Notes: generated by a model from the letters alone, not told the origin. 32,695 bases of DNA from Candidatus Woesearchaeota archaeon (GCA_002687795.1 NZBG01000010.1:1-32695); one strand, 5' to 3'. Positions 6,641 to 13,412 are shown, numbered from the stretch's first letter. Made by a program: numbers and translations.

Positions 6641-7537
6641 ATGGATAGCCTGGAAGATATTAAAGCGCTTCATAAGGTTCATAGGGATTTTGAGCTTACA
6701 TTGGGGAGAGGTTATAGCCTGAGGATTCATGATTTTGAGAATGCTGAGGGTTTAGGTTCTAAAGCATTGTATGCTGCAAACCATTTTCATTACTTTGACC
6801 CTTTCTTTGTGGGTTATGCTGTTTCTAAGAATAAGGATATATGGATACATTATATTGCGAAATCTGAGCTTTTTCATATGCCTTTGATTGGGCCTTATGT
6901 AAGAAATAGCAGAGCCATTGAGATTGTGAGGCCTTATGATGTTGTAAAACATGAGGATGGAACAATTGAAAGAGTGCCTAATGATGAGAAAGAAAAGCAG
7001 TTTAAGGGAAGCATTCGTGCTACCCAGAGAGAGATTGCAGATATGCTTAAGGAAGATCATTCCATATGTTTTGCATTAAGCGGCACAAGGACAAGGAATT
7101 ATGGGCTTGATGATGCAAGCAGGGAGAACGAGCTGATGTATTTGGAGGATGGTGAAATGCATGAAGAGAAAAAGAGCTTGATCTCTATGACTATATTGCC
7201 TGAAAAGAAATCTGGTTATGATATATTCATTGTTCCTGTTGCAGTTGAAACATATCAGAAGGATTCCAAGAAAGTGATTATCAAAGGAGTGCAGGCTCTG
7301 CTGAAGAAATATAATCCTTTATTAAGATTGTATGAGCCTAAGAATAAGGTTCCTGGGGATATTATGTTCGGCACTCCTGTGCATGTAGGGGAATTTCTTT
7401 CTTCAAGGAAAAGAAAAACAGGCAAGCAGGATCTGGCGGAGAAGCTTAGGGATGATATCTGGGAGATGAGGAGAAGGCTGGCAAATATTAATGAAGGTGA
7501 TTCGGAACGTTCGCTTTCAAAGCATTCTGGGGCTTAG
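6641..7537 (+). CDS. PlsC-like glycerolipid acyltransferase family protein
   Basis: 298 residues related to glycerolphosphate/lysophosphatidate acyltransferases. Family blocks are visible in order: NHFHYFD at 47-53 is the catalytic NHx4D (His48, Asp53); NSRAIEIVRP corresponds to block II; SICFALSGTRTRN is a variant of block III, in which the usual FPEGTRS has ALSGTRT; FIVPVAVE matches block IV. The conserved block III glutamate before GTR is therefore Ser, which could alter substrate binding. There is no clear membrane helix. Archaeal membrane lipids are ether-linked isoprenoids, so the acceptor and acyl donor are uncertain. The 3' end overlaps the convergent nuclease gene by 50 bp. The ATG is leaderless-type. 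Confidence 0.8.
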   Translation: MDSLEDIKALHKVHRDFELTLGRGYSLRIHDFENAEGLGSKALYAANHFHYFDPFFVGYAVSKNKDIWIHYIAKSELFHMPLIGPYVRNSRAIEIVRPYDVVKHEDGTIERVPNDEKEKQFKGSIRATQREIADMLKEDHSICFALSGTRTRNYGLDDASRENELMYLEDGEMHEEKKSLISMTILPEKKSGYDIFIVPVAVETYQKDSKKVIIKGVQALLKKYNPLLRLYEPKNKVPGDIMFGTPVHVGEFLSSRKRKTGKQDLAEKLRDDIWEMRRRLANINEGDSERSLSKHSGA

Positions 7538-8177
7538 CCCAGCTGCAGTATTCGCAGTTTTTTTCTGGTTTTGGTATGGTTGCTTTAAGAATTTCTAAGG
7601 CTTCTTTGAAGATTCTTTCTGCGTTTTTTATGTTAATGTTTATTTTTATTAAGTTAGTGTTGAAAACAACATCACCGTTTGGGTTTAGTTTCTTTGGATG
7701 GTAGAATAAGAGGTATGCATAATCTTCAGTTTGATGGTTATTTTTCCTTAAGAGAAGGTTGTAAATGTCCATCTGGTCCTGGTAATGCTCATGAGTGTCT
7801 TCTTTTAATGGATAGCCTCTTGTTTTGTAGTCTAAAACAATAAGTTTGTTTCCTTTTACTAAGAGGTTGTCTATTGCTCCCCTGAATAGATTGCCTTCAT
7901 CATCTTTCCATTGAATTCCTTTGAAGTTGTTTCTCCAGGTTTGTAATTGCTCTTTATCATTGAATAGTTTTAGGTCTTTGCATTCATTTAGCTCTGGAGG
8001 AAGTTCACCTTTCTCCATGAATGAGTCAAAGTGAATCTTTAGTATCTTATCCATGCCGCTTGGCAATGATGGGAAGATTCCTTGCGGCCTTTTGATTCCT
8101 TTATTGAACTGAAGCCAGAAGCATCTGGGGCAGTCTTTTAGTAAGCTTAGGCTTGATGGAGAGAATTTGTATGTCAT
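7488..8177 (-). CDS. PD-(D/E)XK nuclease family protein with Cys cluster
   Basis: 229 residues of the RecB/Cas4-like nuclease superfamily. The core is visible: GAIDNLLV (Asp103), then KLIVLDYKTRG (Asp116 and Lys118, the D-x-K motif), then QMDIY (Gln135, Tyr139), the QxxxY motif of RecB-type nucleases. Two cysteines at the N-terminus (CPRC, 16/19) and two at the C-terminus (CEYC, 208/211) could hold an Fe-S cluster or zinc clamp, as in Cas4 and AddB, although Cas4 normally uses one plus three cysteines. It opens with YKFSPSSLSLLKDCPRCFW, typical of this group. There are no Cas genes or CRISPR repeats nearby, so a general DNA-repair or defence role is likelier. ATTTAAAC near 8200 is the probable TATA element. 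It overlaps the acyltransferase 3' end by 50 bp. Confidence 0.88.
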   Translation of the reverse strand: MTYKFSPSSLSLLKDCPRCFWLQFNKGIKRPQGIFPSLPSGMDKILKIHFDSFMEKGELPPELNECKDLKLFNDKEQLQTWRNNFKGIQWKDDEGNLFRGAIDNLLVKGNKLIVLDYKTRGYPLKEDTHEHYQDQMDIYNLLLRKNNHQTEDYAYLLFYHPKKLNPNGDVVFNTNLIKININIKNAERIFKEALEILKATIPKPEKNCEYCSWAKPQNALKANVPNHLH

Positions 8178-8215
8178 GACTGGGGATAAGAGGATTTAGT
8201 TTAAATATGTTGCGC

Positions 8216-8264
8216 GGGGTTGGCCAGTGGCCAGTAGGTTAGGGGGTATTTTGGGGTTAGGGGG
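8216..8264 (+). other. G-rich island with quadruplex potential
   Basis: Within 8178-8341 the plus strand has four runs of four or five G (8216-8219, 8242-8246, 8253-8256, 8260-8264), plus a tandem TGGCCAG repeat. This is unlike the AT-rich surroundings and lies at the edge of the fic unit. A quadruplex is possible but the first loop is long (22 nt). Confidence 0.35.
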
Positions 8265-8295
8265 CTTGTGGAGGAGGAAGCACTGGTCAAAACAG

Positions 8296-8323
8296 AGAAA
8301 ACAAAAAGTATATAAAGAAGGTG
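8296..8323 (+). repeat. Direct repeat, left copy (flanks fic)
   Basis: This 28-nt segment recurs at 9324-9351 with one mismatch (G against C at position 13). It begins AGAAAACAAAAA and ends TATATAAAGAAGGTG, so it also contains a TATA-like element that would point antisense into the 3' end of fic. Confidence 0.75.
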
Positions 8324-8365
8324 ACCACAGATTTAGGCCCATTATGATTCTGTGGTCACCTTCTT
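8315..8365. repeat. 17-bp inverted repeat over fic stop codon
   Basis: AAGAAGGTGACCACAGA (8315-8331) and its exact complement (8349-8365) are separated by 17 nt that contain the fic stop codon. The right arm encodes the last residues of Fic (KKVTTES). The stem could be a transcription terminator or one end of a mobile unit. Confidence 0.75.
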
Positions 8366-9241
8366 AAGAGTCTTTTTGAATTGGCTTATTAGCAGCCTTA
8401 ACATAGGTTTAATATCATGCAGTTTATCATACTCACGCAAAGCCTTATAGTATTCTGTCCTGTCTTCAAGTGTTATGTTTATTGGAGGATACCTTTTTTT
8501 TATTAATACATAATTAAGCAGAAGCCTCCCAATTCTTCCATTGCCATCCTGGAAAGGGTGTACATGCTCAAACTGGTTATGAACAATCGCTGCAAGCGCT
8601 AATGGCCTGAACTTATTCTTGTTTTCTTTATACCATAAGACAATATCCTGAACAGCTGGTTTTACCTCTTTTGCAGGAACACCTTGGTGGATAACTTCTC
8701 CTTTAGGGTTCCTTATCACAACCTCAACATCCCTTAATTTTCCTGCGAAATGTTTTGAGCTTTCAAAACAAAGCTTATGAAGCTTCAGGACTAGTTTGAG
8801 GGAAAGCTCCTCTTTCGTGCCCCTTATGAACTCAACAGCTTTTGCAACGCCTTTTGTTTCAGTTTCGTCTTTATTAAGGCCTTTTTCTTTTTTTAATATG
8901 CCAGGAACTTCCTCTCTGCGGACAGTTGAACCTTCTATTGCGTTTGTGTTATATACAAAGTCTTCTGTAAACCTTTGCCATTCTTTTGCATTAAGATGCG
9001 CTATTTTGATCTTATCATTGTACCTGTTAAGCTTTTCAAGCTGGGCTTTGGTTAATGAGAAAAAGAAAACCTCTGTGCTCTGCTCTCTGATAATGTTTGA
9101 GATAGCTTCTTTTGCTTTCCTCTTTGTTTCTTCTTTTGGCGGGTTTAACCCTAAGTATTTTCTTATCTTTCTTACCTTTCCATCTTCCCTGTAGGAATGT
9201 ACAAGGTAATATTTCCCGTTTTTCCTTTTTTCAATGTACAT
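8342..9241 (-). CDS. fic: Fic family AMP-transferase
   Basis: Fic enzymes transfer AMP or related groups from nucleotides to hydroxyl side chains of target proteins. This 299-residue protein has the complete active motif HPFQDGNGR (228-236), followed by IGRLLLNYVL. TNAIEG at 99-104 is the inhibitory (S/T)xxxE(G/N) motif placed before the Fic core, as in self-inhibited class II enzymes, so a separate antitoxin may not be needed. Residues 1-35 (IEKRKNGKYYLVHSYREDGKVRKIRKYLG) are a basic lead domain that resembles the N-terminus of some transposases. A TATA-like ATTTAAAAA near 9268 gives a leaderless start at 9241. The gene is bracketed by inverted and direct repeats, suggesting it moved as a unit. 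Confidence 0.93.
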   Translation of the reverse strand: MYIEKRKNGKYYLVHSYREDGKVRKIRKYLGLNPPKEETKRKAKEAISNIIREQSTEVFFFSLTKAQLEKLNRYNDKIKIAHLNAKEWQRFTEDFVYNTNAIEGSTVRREEVPGILKKEKGLNKDETETKGVAKAVEFIRGTKEELSLKLVLKLHKLCFESSKHFAGKLRDVEVVIRNPKGEVIHQGVPAKEVKPAVQDIVLWYKENKNKFRPLALAAIVHNQFEHVHPFQDGNGRIGRLLLNYVLIKKRYPPINITLEDRTEYYKALREYDKLHDIKPMLRLLISQFKKTLKKVTTES

Positions 9242-9263
9242 ATTAATATTAAAGGTTTCCTTG

Positions 9264-9272
9264 TTTTTAAAT
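9264..9272 (-). promoter_or_regulatory. TATA element for fic
   Basis: ATTTAAAAA on the minus strand is centred about 27 nt before ATG 9241. A copy of the GGTGACCACA motif lies about 15-25 nt further upstream and could serve as an operator. Confidence 0.5.
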
Positions 9273-9283
9273 GTTTCTTATTT

Positions 9284-9295
9284 TGTGGTCACCTT
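9284..9295. repeat. Right 12-bp inverted repeat of fic unit
   Basis: TGTGGTCACCTT is the exact inverse complement of AAGGTGACCACA at 8318-8329. The two copies face inward around fic and enclose about 978 bp, like short terminal inverted repeats. Confidence 0.65.
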
Positions 9296-9323
9296 TGTTT
9301 CAGTAAAGAAAGATAGTTTCATA

Positions 9324-9351
9324 AGAAAACAAAAACTATATAAAGAAGGTG
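9324..9351 (+). repeat. Direct repeat, right copy; promoter of next gene
   Basis: This segment matches 8296-8323 at 27 of 28 positions. Here its TATATAAA part lies about 25 nt before ATG 9367, so it is the probable promoter of the exported repeat protein gene. Confidence 0.75.
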
Positions 9352-9366
9352 TTCTTTAGAAAGCTT

Positions 9367-9813
9367 ATGAAGAAACTTTTTATGGCATTGGCTATTGTGT
9401 TAATAGTTGGCGTTGTGTTTGTTTTTGCGCAGAATAAGTCCTGGTATGGTCATAAAGGTTGGAAAAAGGGCGGAGAGCATAATTTTGATAAAAGCGTTTG
9501 GTTAGAGAAGCTGGGGCTTGATCCTGATGCGAGTGAAGAGGAGATTATTGAAGCTAAGAAAGCGCTTTGGGGTAAGGAAGAATGGCAAGGCAAAGCAGGA
9601 CATATATGGGGAAAAGATAAAGCAGCTTGGGGAGAAGGCAAAGAAAACCATAACTGGGAAGAAGAGAAAGCAGCCTGGTTAGAAAAGATGGGGTTACCTG
9701 CTGATGCGAGTGAAGAGGAGATTATTGCGGCGAAGAAGGAGTTATGGGGAGATAAAGAGTTCTATCATGGTGGATGTTCTGAGTGTCCTTTTAGGAAGTG
9801 TGGGAAGGATTAG
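9367..9813 (+). CDS. Exported Trp-rich tandem-repeat protein
   Basis: The track start (GTG 9349) falls only about 10 nt from the TATA element, so ATG 9367 is preferred, giving 148 residues. Residues 1-22 form a signal peptide ending VFVFAQ. The mature part contains two copies of a block reading WLEKLGLDPDASEEEIIEAKKALWG and WLEKMGLPADASEEEIIAAKKELWG, 59 residues apart. They share an exact 27-nt DNA repeat (9524-9550 and 9701-9727), a sign of recent duplication. DASEEEIIEAKK resembles part of a J-domain helix but the HPD motif is absent. The segment between is rich in Trp, Lys and Glu. The C-terminus CSECPFRKC has three cysteines that could bind metal. Family not recognised. Confidence 0.8.
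   Translation: MKKLFMALAIVLIVGVVFVFAQNKSWYGHKGWKKGGEHNFDKSVWLEKLGLDPDASEEEIIEAKKALWGKEEWQGKAGHIWGKDKAAWGEGKENHNWEEEKAAWLEKMGLPADASEEEIIAAKKELWGDKEFYHGGCSECPFRKCGKD
9524..9727 (+). repeat. Exact 27-nt intragenic repeat pair
   Basis: A 27-nt sequence starting CTGATGCGAGTGAAGAGG occurs at 9524-9550 and again at 9701-9727, in the same reading frame and 177 nt (59 codons) apart, within the exported repeat protein gene. Confidence 0.85.
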
Positions 9814-9879
9814 TTCTTAAAAAGCGATAAGTTTATACAGATTGAGTTCTATAATCTAATTTATGGGGTGTATGCTAAA

Positions 9880-10377
9880 ATGAGGATAGGAAAAACATTA
9901 ACAATCTGTGCAATAGTAATTATTTCTGTTATCGCTGTTTTTGTTTATACATCTAGCCGTAATGGGAACTTTACAGGGTTTGCAATAACTAACCCTATAA
10001 AAACTTGTAAAGAAGTTCAAGTTCCATATCAAGATACAGAAGAATATCAGGCTCCATTAAAATATACTGTAATGGAAGCATATGATAAAGGTGACATAAG
10101 GGGGTTTGATTATAAGGTTAAAGGTATAGTTAAAATCAAGAATGTTGATTCTGAAACAGGAAAGTTTACTGTTAAGATGTCTTTCACTACACTTAATAAA
10201 GGAACAAGAACATTAAGTTCTTCCAAATATATTATGCCTGGAGAAGTAATAGAGTTTAATGAATATTATGATGTTAACCTTGGAGAAGATGTTAATTTTG
10301 ATTACAGTATTGTTCCTGGAGAAAAAACACTAACAAGAACGGTAACTAAGTATAGAACTGAAGAGAAATGCTCTTAG
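9880..10377 (+). CDS. Membrane-anchored protein with TGFAIT motif
   Basis: The ATG at 9880 has GGGGTG about 10 nt upstream; the track's GTG 9868 lies in that motif and is less likely. The protein has 165 residues with one N-terminal helix (TLTICAIVIISVIAVFVY) and then SSRNGNFTGFAITNP, a TGxAx motif that recurs after membrane helices in this window. The rest is a beta-rich extracellular domain with an early and a late cysteine (KTCKEV and EEKCS) that may pair, and two similar segments VPYQDTEEY and LTRTVTKYRTEE. It resembles in style the many single-anchor envelope proteins of Woesearchaeota. No enzyme motif. Function unknown. Confidence 0.72.
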   Translation: MRIGKTLTICAIVIISVIAVFVYTSSRNGNFTGFAITNPIKTCKEVQVPYQDTEEYQAPLKYTVMEAYDKGDIRGFDYKVKGIVKIKNVDSETGKFTVKMSFTTLNKGTRTLSSSKYIMPGEVIEFNEYYDVNLGEDVNFDYSIVPGEKTLTRTVTKYRTEEKCS

Positions 10378-10413
10378 TATGAAGCCATTCTTAAAGAAGA
10401 TTGTTTAAATATT

Positions 10414-11025
10414 TCATTTTGTCTTTTTCTTATGTTTTTTTAATTTTGTGAATGCCTTTGAGAATCCTTTCTTACTCTTTGCCTGGCTTCTATTTAACAA
10501 TCTTTTATGTAAAAAATCATATTCATATAAAATTATTTTACCTTTTAGAAGCGTAGCTCTCATTACATGGTTTGTAAATATTAATCTTGGTTTTAATTTC
10601 ATATAAAGCCAGATTCTAAGAAACCTAAATAATCCCATTCTTAGAGCTATTGTAGTATGTGGTTTGAAAGGCCTGTTTATGTTTTTAATACAACAATAAG
10701 ATTTTATTGTCTTTAATAGCTCTTTTCTAAATTTAAGTAATTCATCACCTGGTTTTACTTTAGCAAAAACAACAAAGAAAGGAAAAGTTCCGATTCCATC
10801 AACTGTGAATTTCATTGATTTATAATTAGAACATACCTTCTTAAAATCTGATACCAACCATTTCTGTCTTTTCGTTGTAAATGGTTGTATAAGAGTTATA
10901 TGAGGAACTTTATGTCCTTTTTTGAGCCTGAATTTGTTACCAACTTCATTAATAAGACTCTTTATCCGATGTTTTGCTTTACCAAAATATCTTATCTCTA
11001 TGAAATAATTTGTTCTTTTAGTCAT
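10414..11025 (-). CDS. 2H phosphoesterase / 2'-5' RNA ligase-like protein
   Basis: 203 residues of the 2H phosphoesterase superfamily, which hydrolyses or forms 2'-5' or 2',3'-cyclic phosphodiester bonds in RNA or nucleotides. The two catalytic HxTx motifs are present at the expected spacing: PHITLIQP (His42, Thr44) and PHTTIAL (His123, Thr125). A basic C-terminal tail (about residues 170-203, many Lys) is an extension beyond the usual domain and may bind RNA. The start at 11025 is one base after the stop of the upstream membrane protein gene, so they are probably one transcript. The gene is AT-rich with A/T-ending codons, as are its accessory neighbours. Confidence 0.88.
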   Translation of the reverse strand: MTKRTNYFIEIRYFGKAKHRIKSLINEVGNKFRLKKGHKVPHITLIQPFTTKRQKWLVSDFKKVCSNYKSMKFTVDGIGTFPFFVVFAKVKPGDELLKFRKELLKTIKSYCCIKNINRPFKPHTTIALRMGLFRFLRIWLYMKLKPRLIFTNHVMRATLLKGKIILYEYDFLHKRLLNRSQAKSKKGFSKAFTKLKKHKKKTK

Positions 11026-11026
11026 T

Positions 11027-11770
11027 TTAATTCACAATAAAGAAATCATCCATTTCTTTCATAGTATCTTTAAAACTTCCTTCCATTATTTCATCTGGAT
11101 CCTTCCCACATACTGTTTTAACAAAGTTCATATTTTCATCATAAATATTAGAAAATGATTTCATGATTGTATCTCCAATTGTTCCATCAGTATTAATTAA
11201 GGTTTTTTGTATTACCCCATAATCTGCATTTTCTCCCCAAGTCACATATAAGTCTCCACAATACCAATAATCAGAATTCTCTCCTTTTTCATCTCCTTTA
11301 TAGCAATGTATTGTTGATAATCTATATCCCCTTACATTCCACCCCTCATGTTCTTTGACATCTAAAACATACGGTCTATATGAACCAGAGCCTACTCTTG
11401 TGATTGGATAATCCAACTGGGGACAATTATTTGGGACAGTGGTGGGCAGCATATTTTTTATTGAATCAAAGATATTTCCCATATTTACACTATTATTTTG
11501 AGAATTTGTATAAACTGTTTTATTCGCTTCGTTTAATTTATCTCCTATTTTTTTAAGAGTTCCATCATTCGGGAATCTTAAAAAGAGTAAAATTATAATC
11601 AATATAACTATTATTGTAATAAGAGTAGATTTAGTCGTTTCCTTTTTCGGTCGGTTAATCCATTTTTTATACTCCCCTTTGAATTCTTTGGTGGATTCTG
11701 TATCCCTAAATTTTTCATCCCCTGTGTAAACAAATTCCTTTGTGCCCCCTGTATTGACTCTTTCAACCAT
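11027..11770 (-). CDS. Single-pass membrane protein, unknown
   Basis: The track ORF begins at 11830, but ATG 11770 (MVERVNTGG) is preferred: a TATA-like TTTTTATACT lies about 28 nt upstream, fitting a leaderless start. This gives 247 residues: a charged N-terminal cytoplasmic part of about 45 residues, one strongly hydrophobic helix (STLITIIVILIIILLFLRF), and an external domain with four cysteines (NNCPQ, IHCYKG, WYCGD, TVCGK) that may form disulfides. YRPYVLDVKEHEGWNVRGYRLSTIHCYKG is a distinctive stretch I cannot assign. It sits directly before the 2H phosphoesterase gene in an apparent operon, but no functional link is evident. Confidence 0.65.
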   Translation of the reverse strand: MVERVNTGGTKEFVYTGDEKFRDTESTKEFKGEYKKWINRPKKETTKSTLITIIVILIIILLFLRFPNDGTLKKIGDKLNEANKTVYTNSQNNSVNMGNIFDSIKNMLPTTVPNNCPQLDYPITRVGSGSYRPYVLDVKEHEGWNVRGYRLSTIHCYKGDEKGENSDYWYCGDLYVTWGENADYGVIQKTLINTDGTIGDTIMKSFSNIYDENMNFVKTVCGKDPDEIMEGSFKDTMKEMDDFFIVN

Positions 11771-11875
11771 TTTTTTTATTAATAATGAAAATAGTATAAA
11801 AATATTTGCACTTTTATAGTGAGTTACCACCTCTTGTAATAAACCTATTTAAACTTCTTTTAGCTTAATTCAATT

Positions 11876-12046
11876 ATGAACCCCTCCCTCCTCCTCTTCG
11901 AAAAGAAATGGAAGGAAAAGATCAAGACCGCCCCTTTATTCTATGCATATGAGCGTAAAGTCTTCATCGAGTCTTTGTTCAAAGACTTAGAAGCAATTCA
12001 GAACAAAAGCTTGAAGGATTACATAATCCCTTCACCTAAAACTTAG
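11876..12046 (+). CDS. Small hypothetical protein (56 aa)
   Basis: Too short for the ORF track. ATG 11876 to TAG 12046 encodes 56 residues, MNPSLLLFEKKWKEKIK through an amphipathic helix to IIPSPKT. A TTTAAAC element lies about 25 nt before the ATG, a leaderless arrangement like that of its neighbours. It is Lys-, Leu- and Phe-rich without cysteines or membrane segment. The last 19 nt of the gene and 11 nt beyond recur at 13485-13514, where a short frame again ends LPSPKT, suggesting a second, decayed copy. Function unknown. Confidence 0.5.
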   Translation: MNPSLLLFEKKWKEKIKTAPLFYAYERKVFIESLFKDLEAIQNKSLKDYIIPSPKT

Positions 12047-12057
12047 CCAAAAACATA
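12028..12057 (+). repeat. Repeat shared with 13485-13514 (copy 1)
   Basis: CCCTTCACCTAAAACTTAGC and 10 further bases match 13485-13514 at about 27 of 30 positions. The match spans a TAG stop codon in both places. Confidence 0.6.
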
Positions 12058-12079
12058 ATTTAATTATTAAAAACAAAGA

Positions 12080-12412
12080 TTACTGTTTTCCCAACTCTTT
12101 CTTCATTTCTTCAAACTGTTTCTTTGAAATCTCACCTTTAACATATCTAGTTTTTAAGAGATCCATAGAATCAGAGCTTTTATGCGTGTCTTTATGGCTA
12201 CCATGACCCATCATACCACACATACCTCCATGTTTGCCCATCATAACTACCATCATAATAATACAAATAACAATAAAAAAACCAGGAAACATCACCCATG
12301 ATCCCCCCATTGGGCCCCATGCGCCGCTAGTGTTACCCCTAAAACCGAACCCTATAAAAATGAGCATTATACAAATTGGTATGAACATCCAAACTGGAAA
12401 CTTTTTCATCAT
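12080..12412 (-). CDS. SHOCT-domain membrane protein with His/Met-rich segment
   Basis: The TATA element near 12440 fits a leaderless start at 12412 better than the track start 12433, which is only about 7 nt from it. This gives 110 residues: a hydrophobic N-terminus (PVWMFIPICIMLIFIGFGF), a second helix (WVMFPGFFIVICIIMMVVMM), then GKHGGMCGMMGHGSHKDTHK, rich in His, Met and Cys and able to bind copper or another soft metal. The C-terminal 30 residues (SMDLLKTRYVKGEISKKQFEEMKKEL) are a clear SHOCT motif, a short helical pair common at the ends of small membrane proteins and thought to mediate oligomerisation. Metal binding is inferred from composition only. Confidence 0.82.
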   Translation of the reverse strand: MMKKFPVWMFIPICIMLIFIGFGFRGNTSGAWGPMGGSWVMFPGFFIVICIIMMVVMMGKHGGMCGMMGHGSHKDTHKSSDSMDLLKTRYVKGEISKKQFEEMKKELGKQ

Positions 12413-12490
12413 ATTGACTATTAATAAATTCATTTAATATAAACTTTCCTGTTTACAAGTTCCTTGACCAAACATACAACCTCTTCCAAA

Positions 12491-12500
12491 ATATTTAAAT
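12491..12500 (+). promoter_or_regulatory. TATA element for small membrane protein gene
   Basis: ATATTTAAAT is centred about 27 nt before ATG 12524, with no ribosome binding site. It is divergent from the SHOCT gene promoter near 12440. Confidence 0.55.
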
Positions 12501-12523
12501 ACAACCTGAATTAAAATAAAAAC

Positions 12524-12721
12524 ATGAACAAAACTAAATGCAAACAAGATTTCAGTAAAATGCGCAAAGGAAGCGGAATTTACTTCTTTGGTTTCATTGG
12601 CGCAGCAATATATTACATCTCCACCGCCACCAGCTTTTGGAACGGGGTTTTAGGCTTCTTTAAAGCTCTTGTCTGGCCAGCCTTTGTTGTTTATGAAGCA
12701 TTGAAGTTCTTAGGGATGTAG
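12524..12721 (+). CDS. Conserved small membrane protein (65 aa)
   Basis: 65 residues that I recognise as a widespread small hypothetical family in archaea and candidate-phyla bacteria, recalled from its conserved core GSGIYFFGFIGAAIYYI...SFWNGVLGFFKALVWPAFVVYE.LKFLG. Two hydrophobic segments (residues about 19-33 and 41-62) flank a short polar turn. The N-terminus is basic with one cysteine. The role is not known. It is preceded by a TATA element and is leaderless. It converges with the toxin-antitoxin pair downstream. Confidence 0.82.
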   Translation: MNKTKCKQDFSKMRKGSGIYFFGFIGAAIYYISTATSFWNGVLGFFKALVWPAFVVYEALKFLGM

Positions 12722-12748
12722 GAAGCAAGAAAGCTGATTAACCCCTTT

Positions 12749-13126
12749 TCACATTGCAATATCTACCCTTAACTTATCACAATCAAAAACCGGCTTTATC
12801 TTATAACCTCCATTAACAGATACCTTTTTTGTGTCTATTAAGCCATATTTCTCAAGAATGTTAATATCCACAGCAACACTCTTAAAATCCCTATTAGTTA
12901 ATTTTGCTAATTTATAGATAGATCCTGGTTGTTTATGCTTAATAACCTTCAATAATTCAATCCTTCTTGGAGTAAAGAATTCTCTGAAAGATTCTACACT
13001 GCCAAAGCTTAGGCCTTCTTTAGGCTTAACAGGCCTTCCTTTCTTAATCTCTTCCATAACCCCTGCAGCTTCTTTCAAAACATCTTTGAGAGGCTTTATT
13101 TCAACTATAATGTTTTTTATTTTCAT
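12749..13126 (-). CDS. HVO_A0114-like winged-helix antitoxin/regulator
   Basis: 125 residues. The centre (RRIELLKVIKHKQPGSIYKLAKLTNRDFKSVAVDINILEKYGLI) is a winged-helix DNA-binding domain of the HVO_A0114 type, in which 'GS/PxSIYxLA...RDxxxVxxDxxxLxxxGLI' is characteristic. The N-terminal 45 residues, with an amphipathic helix, probably dimerise or hold the partner toxin. The start overlaps the upstream TumE-like gene as ATGA, so the two are translated together. In this family arrangement the regulator normally neutralises the toxin and represses the operon. An inverted repeat at 13413-13429 lies at the operon's promoter and is a plausible binding site. Confidence 0.85.
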   Translation of the reverse strand: MKIKNIIVEIKPLKDVLKEAAGVMEEIKKGRPVKPKEGLSFGSVESFREFFTPRRIELLKVIKHKQPGSIYKLAKLTNRDFKSVAVDINILEKYGLIDTKKVSVNGGYKIKPVFDCDKLRVDIAM

Positions 13127-13407
13127 TTTAATTCACCTTTTGTGATTTTCTCGGTATCCTTTTGGAAATCTTCAATAAGTTTCCATTCATCCACAAACTC
13201 ATAAGGTAATTCTCTGTTTCCTCTGTGAATATGATGGCCTTTTCGTTCATGGTTATCATATCCTAATATTCTTTTTCCTTCTTTAATCAATACAAGTGAA
13301 TACTGAAAGCCTTCTGGATGAGACTCATTCTTCACCACTTTGTAAATCTTAATTTCAATAGTATATTTGCCTTCTTTATGCTTATGCTCAAACACAGGCT
13401 CTATCAC
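13123..13407 (-). CDS. TumE-like toxin (DUF6516 family)
   Basis: 94 residues matching the TumE/DUF6516 toxin-like family: a beta-rich start (YTIEIKIYKV), LVLIKEGKRILGYDN, then GHHIHRG, a His-rich motif conserved in the family, and PYEFVDEWKLIEDFQKD. Biochemistry of the family is little known; an RNA target has been suggested for toxins of this sort, but the sequence here does not show it. The only in-frame start near the promoter is GTG 13407, about 25 nt after a TATATA element near 13432, so a leaderless GTG start is likely. It is the first gene of a two-gene operon with the overlapping HVO_A0114-like regulator. Confidence 0.8.
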   Translation of the reverse strand: MIEPVFEHKHKEGKYTIEIKIYKVVKNESHPEGFQYSLVLIKEGKRILGYDNHERKGHHIHRGNRELPYEFVDEWKLIEDFQKDTEKITKGELK

Positions 13408-13412
13408 ACCAC

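Noticed and set aside
7488-8177. Cas4 of a CRISPR-Cas system
   Set aside because: No repeats, spacers or other cas genes in the window, and the cysteine pattern is 2+2 rather than 1+3.
8236-8264. Telomere-like TTAGGGGG repeats
   Set aside because: Only two units within a short G-rich stretch inside a continuous coding region; no sign of a linear end.
9520-9750. J-domain (DnaJ) protein
   Set aside because: DASEEEIIEAKK resembles part of a J domain but the HPD motif and the rest of the helices are missing, and the protein is exported.
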